In this document: positions 25,700-34,117 of the stretch, one piece after another
Layout: the number at the start of each line of letters is the position of its first letter
Position numbering within the stretch: position 1 is the stretch's first letter
Assembly (NCBI GenBank): GCA_002869005.1
Contig: PKTU01000144.1
Coordinates: forward strand, 1 to 37,238
Reading direction: 5' to 3'
Length of the DNA stretch: 37,238 nucleotides
Source of the DNA: Deltaproteobacteria bacterium
Lineage (GTDB): Bacteria > Desulfobacterota > Deferrisomatia > Deferrisomatales > BM512
Notes under the pieces: generated by a model
Seen by the model: only the letters and a program-made list of their open reading frames with translations
What the model was told of the DNA's origin: nothing
The model's database searches: none
Made by a program: the position numbers and the translations under genes

Positions 25700-25728
25700 C
25701 TTGCGTGTTTGTAAGCAAGCTCGTTTTT
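25700..25728 (+). terminator. terminator-like hairpin with T-run in a divergent intergenic gap
   Basis: CTTGC (25700-25704) pairs with GCAAG (25715-25719), the inner bases partly extend the stem, and TTTTT follows at 25724-25728. No annotated gene ends upstream on this strand. It could end a small RNA starting near 25540 or act as an attenuator for the genes that start at 25817. The stem is short, so strength is uncertain. Confidence 0.35.
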
Positions 25729-25759
25729 ATGCTATTAAATAACGGTTGAGGTTTGGGGA

Positions 25760-25798
25760 GTTCAACCGAGTTGTGGGTATTTTCCACCGGCTTGAAAC
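25760..25798 (+). other. 5' leader hairpin before the exported-protein gene at 25817
   Basis: GTTCAA (25760-25765) pairs with the TTGAAAC end with one bulge, CCG pairs with CGG, and GTGG pairs with CCAC around a 7-base loop GTATTTT. The structure ends about 19 bases before the ATG and could influence translation of the first gene of the envelope cluster. Confidence 0.35.
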
Positions 25799-25816
25799 TT
25801 TAAAAAGGGTAAAGTG

Positions 25817-27127
25817 ATGAGAACAAGAAGTCTTGTAGTCGCCTTTGCCATAGGCGTCTTAACCCTTACTGTCTGCACTGATTCCGGCTTTGCAGCTATG
25901 CAGATTCGTAAAAAGTCGACAAAGCCGGCTGCTCCACAGGCTGCGCCTGCACCGGCACCAGCGGCGCCTGCGCCAGCTGCGGCCCCTGCTCCTGCCCCGG
26001 CTCCTGCGCCGGCGCCTGTTGCCAAACCGGCAGCAGCCCCCACAAAAGCCGCTACTCAAAAGCCAAAACCCGTCGTAATCAGCGAGGACAGCTTTGTCGG
26101 CACAGTCATGTATGTGCGGGGTAATCAGCTGTTGGTGGAACTTCAGGCCGGCGCTGTGAAGGGTGCGCGCTATGTGGTTTATAACAAGAGGCTAAAGAGG
26201 GTAGGGCGCGCGGTGGTTTTGCGAGAGGTATCCGAAGGCATGTATATGTTAAGCGTCACAGCTGGTTCAGGCGCTACCGGCGACAGGCTTGCCAAAGAAA
26301 CCGAGCGTGAAGCGTATTCAAGGGTTAGAAGAATGAACTCCCTTGCTGCCTATAGGGATTTTTTACAGTCTTTTCCAAACTCCAAATATGCGGCGAGCGC
26401 TGCAAAACGTATGTTTCGGCTGAATATTCGTGAAAACTATCCCGCCTCCCCCGGAACGACAATCACCGGCAGATTAACTCTAAATGAAAAAGTGAGTCAG
26501 GATATTCCACTTGGCCGGGCTCTCATCAAACTCGATCGCTTTGTCATAGCAATGACAGATGATGTCGGCAATTTTACCATTGAGGGCTTGCCCGCACTTG
26601 AATTGCCTGTGAAGGTTAAAATGCAGGTGCGTGACGAGAAATTCCAAATGGCTGAAGATACATATTTGGAGATACCTGCAAACGAGTCCTCCAAGTTGGA
26701 GCAGGCGCTTAAGGTTAACCTGACCCCCACTGTCCTTACTGGTGAGATTGTTGACAAAAACGGCGATCCGGTTAGGGAGGCTGAGGTCTGGACAAGCCCC
26801 TATACTATGGAAGTGCTAACAGACGAAAACGGCAAGTACCAGATTTCACGCCGTAAGCGGATTGACGCTTCCGGTGGAATACTTGAGGGTGATGAACCGC
26901 TCCTGGGTAGGGACTATACGGTTTATGCCTATAGAAAAGGTTTCGGTGCTGAGCGAGCAGCCCTTGAAGCGAAAAATTTTCAGGTAAATGAAGCCAAGGC
27001 GATAAAGCTTGAGCGGCAAGACCCTTTCGAGGAGGGTGTGCCGGACCTCACAGTTGACCTAAGCGCCAACCTCGACCTTATGCAGTTTGTCGTACCCGCA
27101 GGCAGCGGACCAAAGTTCAACCGCTAA
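25817..27127 (+). CDS. exported Ala/Pro-linker protein with carboxypeptidase-regulatory-like domains
   Basis: The 436-residue product has a Sec signal peptide (about 1-27), then a strongly Ala/Pro-rich linker (about 38-77). A small beta domain follows (about 89-160; FVGTVMYVRGNQLLVEL onset) that resembles FlgT-C-like folds, then a short helical segment. Two carboxypeptidase-regulatory-like beta sandwiches come next, at about 210-300 (ITGRLTLNEK, TDDVGNFTIEG) and 310-400 (LTGEIVDKNGDPVREAEV, TDENGKYQIS). These domains usually serve as structural spacers in envelope proteins. The ATG at 25817 is preceded by a GTG at 25814; both are possible. A 51-base gap precedes the PEGA gene, so the two are probably co-transcribed. 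No enzyme motif is seen; the function is unknown. Confidence 0.75.
   Translation: MRTRSLVVAFAIGVLTLTVCTDSGFAAMQIRKKSTKPAAPQAAPAPAPAAPAPAAAPAPAPAPAPAPVAKPAAAPTKAATQKPKPVVISEDSFVGTVMYVRGNQLLVELQAGAVKGARYVVYNKRLKRVGRAVVLREVSEGMYMLSVTAGSGATGDRLAKETEREAYSRVRRMNSLAAYRDFLQSFPNSKYAASAAKRMFRLNIRENYPASPGTTITGRLTLNEKVSQDIPLGRALIKLDRFVIAMTDDVGNFTIEGLPALELPVKVKMQVRDEKFQMAEDTYLEIPANESSKLEQALKVNLTPTVLTGEIVDKNGDPVREAEVWTSPYTMEVLTDENGKYQISRRKRIDASGGILEGDEPLLGRDYTVYAYRKGFGAERAALEAKNFQVNEAKAIKLERQDPFEEGVPDLTVDLSANLDLMQFVVPAGSGPKFNR
25928..26047 (+). repeat. low-complexity Ala/Pro-coding tract
   Basis: About 40 codons of irregular Ala-Pro alternation encode a stiff linker like those of TonB or the dihydrolipoyl acyltransferases. 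The DNA is a GC-rich degenerate repeat that is prone to length variation between strains. Confidence 0.75.
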
Positions 27128-27178
27128 AGGGCCATGACAATGCCATTTAAGTTCAAGTCTATTTTAATAGAGGGAGCT

Positions 27179-29146
27179 ATGCGTAAATCGCTCATTCCGG
27201 CAGCTTTTAAAAAGCATGTTGCTTTATGCGCCGCACTGGCGCTCTTAGCTTTCGTCCTTGTTGCGGCTGGCAGCGTGGATGCCAATGCCTCCGAAAATTC
27301 GATTCTGGGTGACGACATGGTGGTTGCCGCCTTGAAACTTACCGGCTTCAAGAAAAAAGCTGATACACCCGCTCCGGCGCCCGCGCCAGCTGTTGAAGAG
27401 GCCGCTGCTACGGCGCCGCCTCCAGCCGCTGTAGAGGACGCGGCAGAAGAGGAGGAGCCCGCTTCGGCAGTTGTTGAGGAGCCGCCAGTTGAGGAAACGG
27501 CTGCCGAGGTAGTCGAGGAGGCCCCTGCCGAGGAGCCCGTCGCCGATGTCGCCGAGGAAGCCCCTGTTGAGGAACCCGCCGTCGAGGCAGTTGAGGAGGC
27601 CGCCCCTGTAGCGGAGACACCTGCTCCGGTTCCAGTAGATAATGAGCTGGAGGAGATAGAGGAAGAGGATCTCCCGATGCCGGTGGCTGGCGGAGAACTC
27701 TTAATCGAATCAAAGCCCTCTGGAATTAAGGTTTTCGTCGACGGAGAGGAGCTGGGTGTTACGCCTCTTGCGGTGGAGGGGCTTGCCGATACCTCTCACG
27801 AAGTAATCCTCTACCACCCTGAAAAGGGCGCCTTCAGTCAGATGTCGGAATCAGGTGTGGGCAAGATATTTGTCGACCTGACCGAGGAGGGCGGTCTCGG
27901 CGTCGGCGTTCTTAAAATTGAAAGTGATCCGGACAACGTAAGGGTGGATATAGATGGTAAGCGCGCTGGGTTAACCCCATTGACTCAGCCTGTTGTTGCC
28001 GGACTACATAAAATATTGCTTTCGAAAGATGGCTTCGTGGAAAAGGAGATATCAGTAGAGATCTCGGCGGGCGAGACCGCGACAGTCTCTGAAAAACTCG
28101 ATGAGAGAGCCGGTTCGATGCTTGTAATCGTCCAGCCTTCCGGCGCCGAAGTCATCCTTGACGGGCACTCTTTGGGCGTTGCTCAGGGGCCGCTTAAAAT
28201 CGCGGACGTACCCCCCGGAATCCACGAGCTAACGGCCGTTAAGGATGGCTATGTTTCTTGGAGCAGAAGCAATGTAAAGGTACAGAGGGAGCGTACCGAG
28301 ACAGTCCTCATCTCTCTCCAGCCCCAAACCAGCGAGACAAACGTAAGAATCTATACTGACCCGGAAGGTGCAAGGGTATGGCTCGACGGTAAAGAGATCG
28401 GCGTCGCCGGCCCCGACGGTATCGGCTTCAACACAGAGAAGGGAACTCACATCCTCAGGATGGAGGTAAACCCGGCTGTAACCCCCGGCTACAGGCCTTT
28501 GCAGGTTTCGATATCTTTTAACGAGGATGTGGTCAACTACAAAGACCAGCCTATAAAGCTGCCAATAATTGATGAGGCTTTTATAAACGCCACAAGGCTC
28601 TATGAGCGTGGTGAGAATGAGGAGGCGCTTGCTTTCCTCGACCGTGTCGACCCCGGGCGTGTCAGTTACCCGGAGTCCAGAATTATGGTGGTAAATATAC
28701 TTAATGAGCTTCGCCGGACAACGGAGATTCCAGCCGAATTCGAGAAGCTTTTTGCCCAGCCCATTTACAGAAAAAATCCCGTCCTGAACCTTGCAATGGG
28801 TTACTGGACCATTCAGGCAGCACGACAAGCCGGAAATGCAGAGGCGGTTGACCTCCTGGTAAAGGGTCTGGAGGCGCTGGATCGTTGCGTTGAGTCGATG
28901 GATTATTTCCCGGCCGACGAGCGTCAGGTGCTGGCGCTAAAGGCGCACTACTACTCCGGCATAGCATCGGAACTTCTCTTCGGTTTATCTGCGGAGAAAA
29001 AACACGTCAAAAAAGGTGTCCAGGCTTGGGAGATGTTTTTCGCAAGGTTGAACACCAGTGAGGAGACCCTTGGCAGCGATTGGGTCAACAAGGCGAAAAA
29101 ACACCAGAAAAACCTGGTTTACCTTGAAAAGAAGCTGGGTCGCTAG
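27179..29146 (+). CDS. exported multi-PEGA-domain protein with acidic Pro/Ala/Val-rich linker
   Basis: The 655-residue product has a signal or anchor segment (about 10-36), an acidic low-complexity linker of Glu, Pro, Val and Ala (about 64-165), and four PEGA-type beta domains. These start near residue 172 (LLIESKPSG, VFVDGEELGVTP), 243 (LKIESDPDN, VDIDGKRAGLTP), 313 (MLVIVQPSG, VILDGHSLG) and 387 (VRIYTDPEG, VWLDGKEIG). A helical TPR-like C-terminal part follows (about 460-655). PEGA domains occur in surface and S-layer-associated proteins. I chose the ATG at 27179, with GAGG five bases before it, because the upstream frame adds only a non-signal extension. It overlaps the next gene, implying coupling. 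No enzyme motif is visible. Confidence 0.78.
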   Translation: MRKSLIPAAFKKHVALCAALALLAFVLVAAGSVDANASENSILGDDMVVAALKLTGFKKKADTPAPAPAPAVEEAAATAPPPAAVEDAAEEEEPASAVVEEPPVEETAAEVVEEAPAEEPVADVAEEAPVEEPAVEAVEEAAPVAETPAPVPVDNELEEIEEEDLPMPVAGGELLIESKPSGIKVFVDGEELGVTPLAVEGLADTSHEVILYHPEKGAFSQMSESGVGKIFVDLTEEGGLGVGVLKIESDPDNVRVDIDGKRAGLTPLTQPVVAGLHKILLSKDGFVEKEISVEISAGETATVSEKLDERAGSMLVIVQPSGAEVILDGHSLGVAQGPLKIADVPPGIHELTAVKDGYVSWSRSNVKVQRERTETVLISLQPQTSETNVRIYTDPEGARVWLDGKEIGVAGPDGIGFNTEKGTHILRMEVNPAVTPGYRPLQVSISFNEDVVNYKDQPIKLPIIDEAFINATRLYERGENEEALAFLDRVDPGRVSYPESRIMVVNILNELRRTTEIPAEFEKLFAQPIYRKNPVLNLAMGYWTIQAARQAGNAEAVDLLVKGLEALDRCVESMDYFPADERQVLALKAHYYSGIASELLFGLSAEKKHVKKGVQAWEMFFARLNTSEETLGSDWVNKAKKHQKNLVYLEKKLGR

Positions 29147-30683
29147 CTTTCTGGTTATAGCTTTACTGCTTTCGCTCGTTGGCTGTAATAAGTCCGCGAG
29201 CAAAGCGGAGGCAACGGCTACGTCCGCCGAACAGGCGGATCCGTCTTTACAGCGCCTATCCACCAGCTGGATTGGGCTTTATGCCAACCGTGACGAGAAG
29301 ATAGCAAAGCTCCTGACAGAGGATGAGGGGTGGCTTCACTTCAGGGAGATGGACCTCTTTGAGGCGATCAGATTTTTCTCGTCAGGAAACAGTTATGGAG
29401 ATTTCGCAGGGCTTACCCGCGCATATCTGGAGATGGCGGAGACCTTCAGCGCGATTGATGCCCTTTTTCTAAATATCGAGGCCGCTTATCTTCAGTGCCC
29501 CGATTGTGAAGACACCCCGGACCTCTTGGCGAGAAAGGGCTTGATTCTCCTTAGAAGGGGTGAGCTGGATAAGGCCAAAGAGATTTTTTCTCAAAAGGTC
29601 CCGATGGAGTATGAAGGGTTATGGTTGCTGGGTAATGCAGGCATAGAGCTACTTGGGGGTGATGAGGATTTTGGCAGGGAGCTTCTGGAGAAGAGTTTTA
29701 AAGCGGGCTCCTCAGAGGTGCGGCAATTGGTAGAGGTAGCCGCATTTTCATGGGATTCCCCCCTCTCCGGCATCGCAGAGGGTTACTACAGCGACGCGCT
29801 TTCCTCGTACCGCGAAGGTGCTTTTGCGGAGGGGCTTTTCGCTTTGCAGATGCTTGATTTTGCAGGCGCCGGACAAAAGGCGGAGCCTGGAATATTCGTC
29901 TACCGGATACTTAGCCGGTTTTTTGCAAGCCTTGCCAGAGCGTCAGCAGCTTCACTTCCCGCTGGAGAGAAGAATTATTTCAGCGGAATGGCTTGCAGGT
30001 ACGAAGGCGATTTTCTTGACAGCGAAGGGTTCTTCTCAAAGCTGGAGAGCGAATCTTTTGAGCCAGGCACCGAGGCGCTTATCTTTGGTCCGCTCATAGA
30101 TTCCAGCGACATGCTTGAGTTGTCGACTGTTTACAGGGGCGAATCACTGATTTCCAGAGGCATGATGGCCGAAGGATATGAGGTCTGGCGTAAATTGGCC
30201 GATAGTAAGCCAACCCTTGTTCCGCTCTCTGAGCTGGCAAAACTCCAAGCCTTGAATAATGTGTCCGGGCCCCTTTCGGACCCTTACACCTATGTTGAGA
30301 CGGCGCTCTCCGATTCCAGGGTTTTCAGGATAAAAGCCCTAGAGGGTGAGAGCGGGGAGATGGCTTCAGCCCTCCTCGCTTCAATGCAGGCGGACCTTAG
30401 CAGAAAAGCTGCCTCAGTCTCGATGCTGAGAGGCGCTTATGTAGACGCGCTGGATAAACTTGATGGCGCGCACCAAAAGAGAAATGGTTACAACCCGGAT
30501 TTCATAAATCCCCCCTCATTTTTTGTAGAGCTTGGGGGGGCTTATTTAAGCACGGGGCAGTATGCGCCTGCGGTTGAAATTCTCTTTGAGTTGAGTCGAC
30601 AGTTCCCCTCGGCGCGTCTTTGTTATGAGAGCCTAAAAAGGCTCTACGCGTCTAGGACCGGCGGGGAAGCCCCGCCAAGGTGA
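29124..30683 (+). CDS. TPR-rich lipoprotein
   Basis: From a TTG at 29124 the product has 519 residues and starts with an ideal lipoprotein signal: a basic MKRSW start, a hydrophobic core and the lipobox LVGC (Cys21). The rest is helical, with TPR-like hairpins such as LLARKGLILLRRGELDKAKE and GGAYLSTGQYAPAVEILFEL near the end. A longer frame from a GTG at 29058 would place 22 charged residues before this signal, so I prefer TTG, although its ribosome-binding site is weak. It overlaps the PEGA gene by 23 bases (89 with the longer start). Lgt and LspA encoded in this window would process it. It is probably an outer-membrane scaffold for an envelope complex; the partners are unknown. Confidence 0.72.
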   Translation: MKRSWVASFLVIALLLSLVGCNKSASKAEATATSAEQADPSLQRLSTSWIGLYANRDEKIAKLLTEDEGWLHFREMDLFEAIRFFSSGNSYGDFAGLTRAYLEMAETFSAIDALFLNIEAAYLQCPDCEDTPDLLARKGLILLRRGELDKAKEIFSQKVPMEYEGLWLLGNAGIELLGGDEDFGRELLEKSFKAGSSEVRQLVEVAAFSWDSPLSGIAEGYYSDALSSYREGAFAEGLFALQMLDFAGAGQKAEPGIFVYRILSRFFASLARASAASLPAGEKNYFSGMACRYEGDFLDSEGFFSKLESESFEPGTEALIFGPLIDSSDMLELSTVYRGESLISRGMMAEGYEVWRKLADSKPTLVPLSELAKLQALNNVSGPLSDPYTYVETALSDSRVFRIKALEGESGEMASALLASMQADLSRKAASVSMLRGAYVDALDKLDGAHQKRNGYNPDFINPPSFFVELGGAYLSTGQYAPAVEILFELSRQFPSARLCYESLKRLYASRTGGEAPPR

Positions 30684-30748
30684 TAGAGATTAATTTATTT
30701 GCCGATAAATTTTGCGGCATTTGATTTTACAATGCTGGAGGTATTTAA

Positions 30749-32284
30749 ATGAGACTACGGTTCTGCCTGTTGGTCACGCTTTTGGTGGGTATTACACCCG
30801 CCTTTGCGGGGTTGCGGTACGCGGAATCTACCGCGCCGACAAGCTTGAATCCGATGCTGGTTGCGGATATGCCAAGCCTGCGTGCCACCGAGCTCATGTT
30901 CGAGGGGTTAGTAACCCCCCCTATTGCCGGTGAAGTCGGCCCTGCATTGGCTGAATCCTGGGAGGTCTCCCCGGATGAATCCATGGTCAAATTCAAGCTT
31001 CGCCGGGGTATGAAATGGCATGACGGCAAACCCGTTACCGCCAGAGACGTTGTCTTTACCATAGAAGCTGGCAGGGATCCGAGAACGGCAACAGCTCTTG
31101 GTGCCCAGTTTGAGGCTTTCGACTCCGTTGAGGCTCCCGACGATAATACTGTCATTGTCTTTTTTAAGCGGAAGGTTTTAAATCCGCTGCTTTACTTCGA
31201 TTTTAAGATACTTCCTGCGCATCGTTTTCCAGATGGCTATGTCGCCGCTGAGTCTGCTATAGAATCGCCGGTAGGGAGCGGGCCCTTCGCTTTCAGCGAA
31301 TGGACTCACGCGGGAGAGATCAGATTCAAAAGAAATGAATATTATCCGAGCTCAAAAGAAGGCGCTATCTCCTCGGTGGAGGTTTCGCCGGTACCCGATG
31401 ACAATATAAGAAACGAGCTTCTTAGATATGGCGCGGTTGACCTCCTACCGCAGGTGCGCCCCAAGGATATCCCGGCTCTCGAAGAACTCTCCAGCGTGCG
31501 GCTTTACCCATATTCGACGCTTTCATACAGCTACCTGGGCCTAAATTTCCGCTCAAGCCTCATGCGCCATAAAGGCTTCAGACAGGCGCTGATTTCAGGG
31601 CTTAACCGTGAGGAGATGCTAAAGGCGCACTATGGCAACAGGGGCACCATAATTTCAGGTCCTTTCCCACCGGCATCCTGGGCTTACAATTTCGACGTTA
31701 AGCCCTGGGAATATAATGCTGAAAGGGCTTCAGCCCTGTTGGATGAAGCCGGTATTTCTGACAGTGACGGTGATTCGATACGAGAGTGGGAGGGTGAACC
31801 TGTAACTCTCCGTATTATATCCCTTGCCCAGTCAGAAGTTCAAAAGGCCGTGGTTCTTGACCTCCAGCAGCAGATAAAGAATCTGGGCCTCAATGTGGAC
31901 GTGCGCTTCCTTGAGCCTATGGCATGGAAGAAAGCTGTTTTTGAAGATTACGATTTTGACATGGTTCTTGCGGAGTGGACCTTTGACAACTCCGTTAATA
32001 TCTACACCCTCTTTCACTCCACTCAGACCGGGCCAAACCAGAACAACTTCGGGGCATACGCCAACCCCAGCGTTGACAGACTCCTCGATGAGAGCCGAGA
32101 GGCGGAGAACTCCGAGATGTTGCGAGCAACGTATGGTGAGCTCCACAAAGTCCTCCACGACGATTTGCCCTACGTCTTTCTATGGAGCTTGAACAGGTAC
32201 GCAGCTATCAATAGCCGTATTGAAAATGTGCGGCTCCACCCATTCTACTTCTTCTCCTACATTGCGGACTGGAAGGAGAAGTGA
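30749..32284 (+). CDS. ABC transporter substrate-binding protein, family 5 (peptide type)
   Basis: The 511-residue periplasmic binding protein has a Sec signal peptide (about 1-20, with AFA before the likely cleavage site). It also has the SBP_bac_5 core: LNPMLVADMPSLRATELMFE, ALAESWEVSPDESMVKFKLR, KWHDGKPVTARDVVFT and the C-terminal LPYVFLWSLNRYAAI segment. Members bind peptides, nickel, haem or opines. GGAGG lies 7 bases before the ATG. The four following genes are the matching permeases and ATPases, so the transporter is complete. It is exported without a lipobox. A peptide substrate is the default; nickel (NikA-like) was considered because of the hydrogenase, but no specific feature supports it. 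Confidence 0.9.
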   Translation: MRLRFCLLVTLLVGITPAFAGLRYAESTAPTSLNPMLVADMPSLRATELMFEGLVTPPIAGEVGPALAESWEVSPDESMVKFKLRRGMKWHDGKPVTARDVVFTIEAGRDPRTATALGAQFEAFDSVEAPDDNTVIVFFKRKVLNPLLYFDFKILPAHRFPDGYVAAESAIESPVGSGPFAFSEWTHAGEIRFKRNEYYPSSKEGAISSVEVSPVPDDNIRNELLRYGAVDLLPQVRPKDIPALEELSSVRLYPYSTLSYSYLGLNFRSSLMRHKGFRQALISGLNREEMLKAHYGNRGTIISGPFPPASWAYNFDVKPWEYNAERASALLDEAGISDSDGDSIREWEGEPVTLRIISLAQSEVQKAVVLDLQQQIKNLGLNVDVRFLEPMAWKKAVFEDYDFDMVLAEWTFDNSVNIYTLFHSTQTGPNQNNFGAYANPSVDRLLDESREAENSEMLRATYGELHKVLHDDLPYVFLWSLNRYAAINSRIENVRLHPFYFFSYIADWKEK

Positions 32285-33266
32285 TACCGGGAGGCTGCTT
32301 TTCGGGCTCCTTATCTTCGCCGGCAAGGAGCTCGTCGCCGCCCTCCTGGTTTTGGTGGGCGCAAGCCTCCTGCTCTTCGCCGTTCTCAAGGCGGCTCCCG
32401 CCGACTCGGTAAAAACGCTCAGACTTCAGAGTGAGGTCACCGTAGCGCATGGAGCCGAGGAGGGTGGCTCGGGTTTTATTATTGAATCCAGCAAAGAATA
32501 TCTGCACTGGCTTGGTGGTGCTTCCACCGGTCGATTCGGAATAAGTGAAAGTCTCCAAAAGGGACGTCATGCCAGCGAATTGATATGGCCCGCTGTCGCC
32601 CGCTCATTCTCTCTTTTGATAATGGGCCTTCTGATATCTGTGCTGCTTGCGCTTGGCGCCGCCATTGCTAGAAATATCTACGGGCACTCCTACTTTGTGC
32701 GCGTTCTCTCCTCAACCATCGGAATATTCTCCGCGATTCCTGTTTTTCTCTATGTCTATGGCGCCGTCGCCGGTGGAAATAGATTAATCGCGGCAGGTGC
32801 CCAAGCAGGGTGGTGGACGCCGCCTCACTGGTTTCCCCTCCCAGTTGAGCCTGCTTTCGCGCCATGGATTGTTGCCGCTCTAATCCTGGCCGTGGGGGAT
32901 GGTGGGCTAGTAGACCTTTTTCAGCGTTTTTCAGGTGAGTTAAGGACTGCCTTGAAGGGAGAGCACCTGACCGGCGTCAGAATGCTGGGCCTTAGCCTTC
33001 CAGAGGTCGTTGCACGTGATTTTATCCCGGGGACTTTGTCACATATATCCAGGCGAATATCATTTTTCCTGGGTTCACTCGTCGTCGTCGAGTCGGCGCT
33101 GGGATGGCCCGGGGTTGGTTACCTAGCGTGGCGCGCCGCGGCTGAACGTGACATGGCGGTGCTTCTTGGCGCGGCGTTCATAATGTCCGTGCTACTTAAA
33201 GTCGTGGGGATGGGGTGTGATTTCGCCGGTTACATGGCGGACCCGCGAAGACGGGTAGGTGGGTGA
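32262..33266 (+). CDS. ABC transporter permease, DppB type
   Basis: This is the inner-membrane permease paired with the family-5 binding protein. The first membrane helix lies at about residues 12-38 (the ELVAALLVLVGASLLLF core). Others follow, and the EAA-like loop is at LRTALKGEHLTGVRMLGLSL before RDFIPGTLSH, with the conserved C-terminal VESALGWPGVGYL. The start is uncertain. The annotated TTG at 32262 gives 334 residues and overlaps the binding-protein gene by 23 bases; an ATG at 32226 would overlap it by 59. AAGGAG at 32274-32279 would suit a start about 8 bases downstream, but only non-standard codons occur there. The identity is clear; only the N-terminus is in doubt. Confidence 0.85.
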   Translation: MRTGRRSDTGRLLFGLLIFAGKELVAALLVLVGASLLLFAVLKAAPADSVKTLRLQSEVTVAHGAEEGGSGFIIESSKEYLHWLGGASTGRFGISESLQKGRHASELIWPAVARSFSLLIMGLLISVLLALGAAIARNIYGHSYFVRVLSSTIGIFSAIPVFLYVYGAVAGGNRLIAAGAQAGWWTPPHWFPLPVEPAFAPWIVAALILAVGDGGLVDLFQRFSGELRTALKGEHLTGVRMLGLSLPEVVARDFIPGTLSHISRRISFFLGSLVVVESALGWPGVGYLAWRAAAERDMAVLLGAAFIMSVLLKVVGMGCDFAGYMADPRRRVGG

Positions 33267-34117
33267 TGGGAAAGATCAGCCGTTACCCAAGTGACGAGTC
33301 GAAGAAGAGATTTTTAATCCTTTTTATCGGTATACTCTGCCTGTTACCCGCCACAACCGGTCTCCTGGCGGCAACCTTCGGCTGGATGCCCTTTGACCCC
33401 TTTACCTTCGTGGGCGCACCCAATCAGCTGCCGAATTCAACAACTTGGCTTGGGTGTGATGCCCTTGGCAGGGACCTCTTTTCAAGGCTTGGTTCAGCTG
33501 CCGCTTACTTTACGCCGCCTGGCGCGGTGGCGGTAGCCGTGGCTCTAGTAATTGGCTCCCTGCTTGGTGTCGCGGAGTCTCTGGGCGGAAGATTGTGGGG
33601 TGCCGTATCCTCCTGGTTTTTACAGGTTCTCGACTCCTTGCCCAAATTTGTATTTGTGCTGCTGGTGGCGTCCATCGCCCGTTCCAATCTATTTTGGATA
33701 ATGAGCGCGGTTGGATTGACTTTTGCTCCTCAGATTGCAGCAGCTATTAAATCCAGCGTGATAAAACTTCGCAAAGCAGCCTTTATTGAGGCTGAGCGCT
33801 CACTCGGAGTGAGCATTACGCGCATAGTGTTTGTCCATATTCTCTGGGGCCATGCGAGAAGGGTGATCTTGGCGCAGCTCATGAGTTTGATGGCTTACGC
33901 GCTGCTCGTGGAAACCAGCCTCTCATACCTTGGCGGAGAGCTCGGCCTACAGGAGCCCCTCCCGAGTTGGGGCAATATGCTTGCGTTAGCCAAGGACGGC
34001 GTCTTCACGGGGCAGCTCATGCCGGCGATTTTACCTGCGGTTATGATTTCCCTGACGCTCCTCGGGTTTACACTTGTAGGCCAGGGTTTCCTTGCCGTGG
34101 TAGAGGAGCGTATGTGA
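33266..34117 (+). CDS. ABC transporter permease, DppC type
   Basis: The second permease has 283 residues. The DppC-family mark TWLGCDALGRDLFSRL (usual GTDxLGRD) is near residue 60, and the EAA loop AFIEAERSLGVSITRIVFVH precedes the C-terminal helices. YLGGELGLQEPLPSWGNML is the conserved segment before the last helix. The ATG at 33266 overlaps the DppB stop as TGATG, and the downstream ATPase does the same, so permease and ATPase translation are coupled. About six membrane segments are visible. The usual Thr of GTD is Cys here, which is unusual but not disabling as far as is known. Confidence 0.9.
   Translation: MGKISRYPSDESKKRFLILFIGILCLLPATTGLLAATFGWMPFDPFTFVGAPNQLPNSTTWLGCDALGRDLFSRLGSAAAYFTPPGAVAVAVALVIGSLLGVAESLGGRLWGAVSSWFLQVLDSLPKFVFVLLVASIARSNLFWIMSAVGLTFAPQIAAAIKSSVIKLRKAAFIEAERSLGVSITRIVFVHILWGHARRVILAQLMSLMAYALLVETSLSYLGGELGLQEPLPSWGNMLALAKDGVFTGQLMPAILPAVMISLTLLGFTLVGQGFLAVVEERM

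Noticed and set aside
25471-25816. Cyclic-di-GMP (GEMM) riboswitch before the envelope cluster
   Set aside because: Such riboswitches are common in Geobacter-like genomes, but the conserved GEMM core sequences are not present here.
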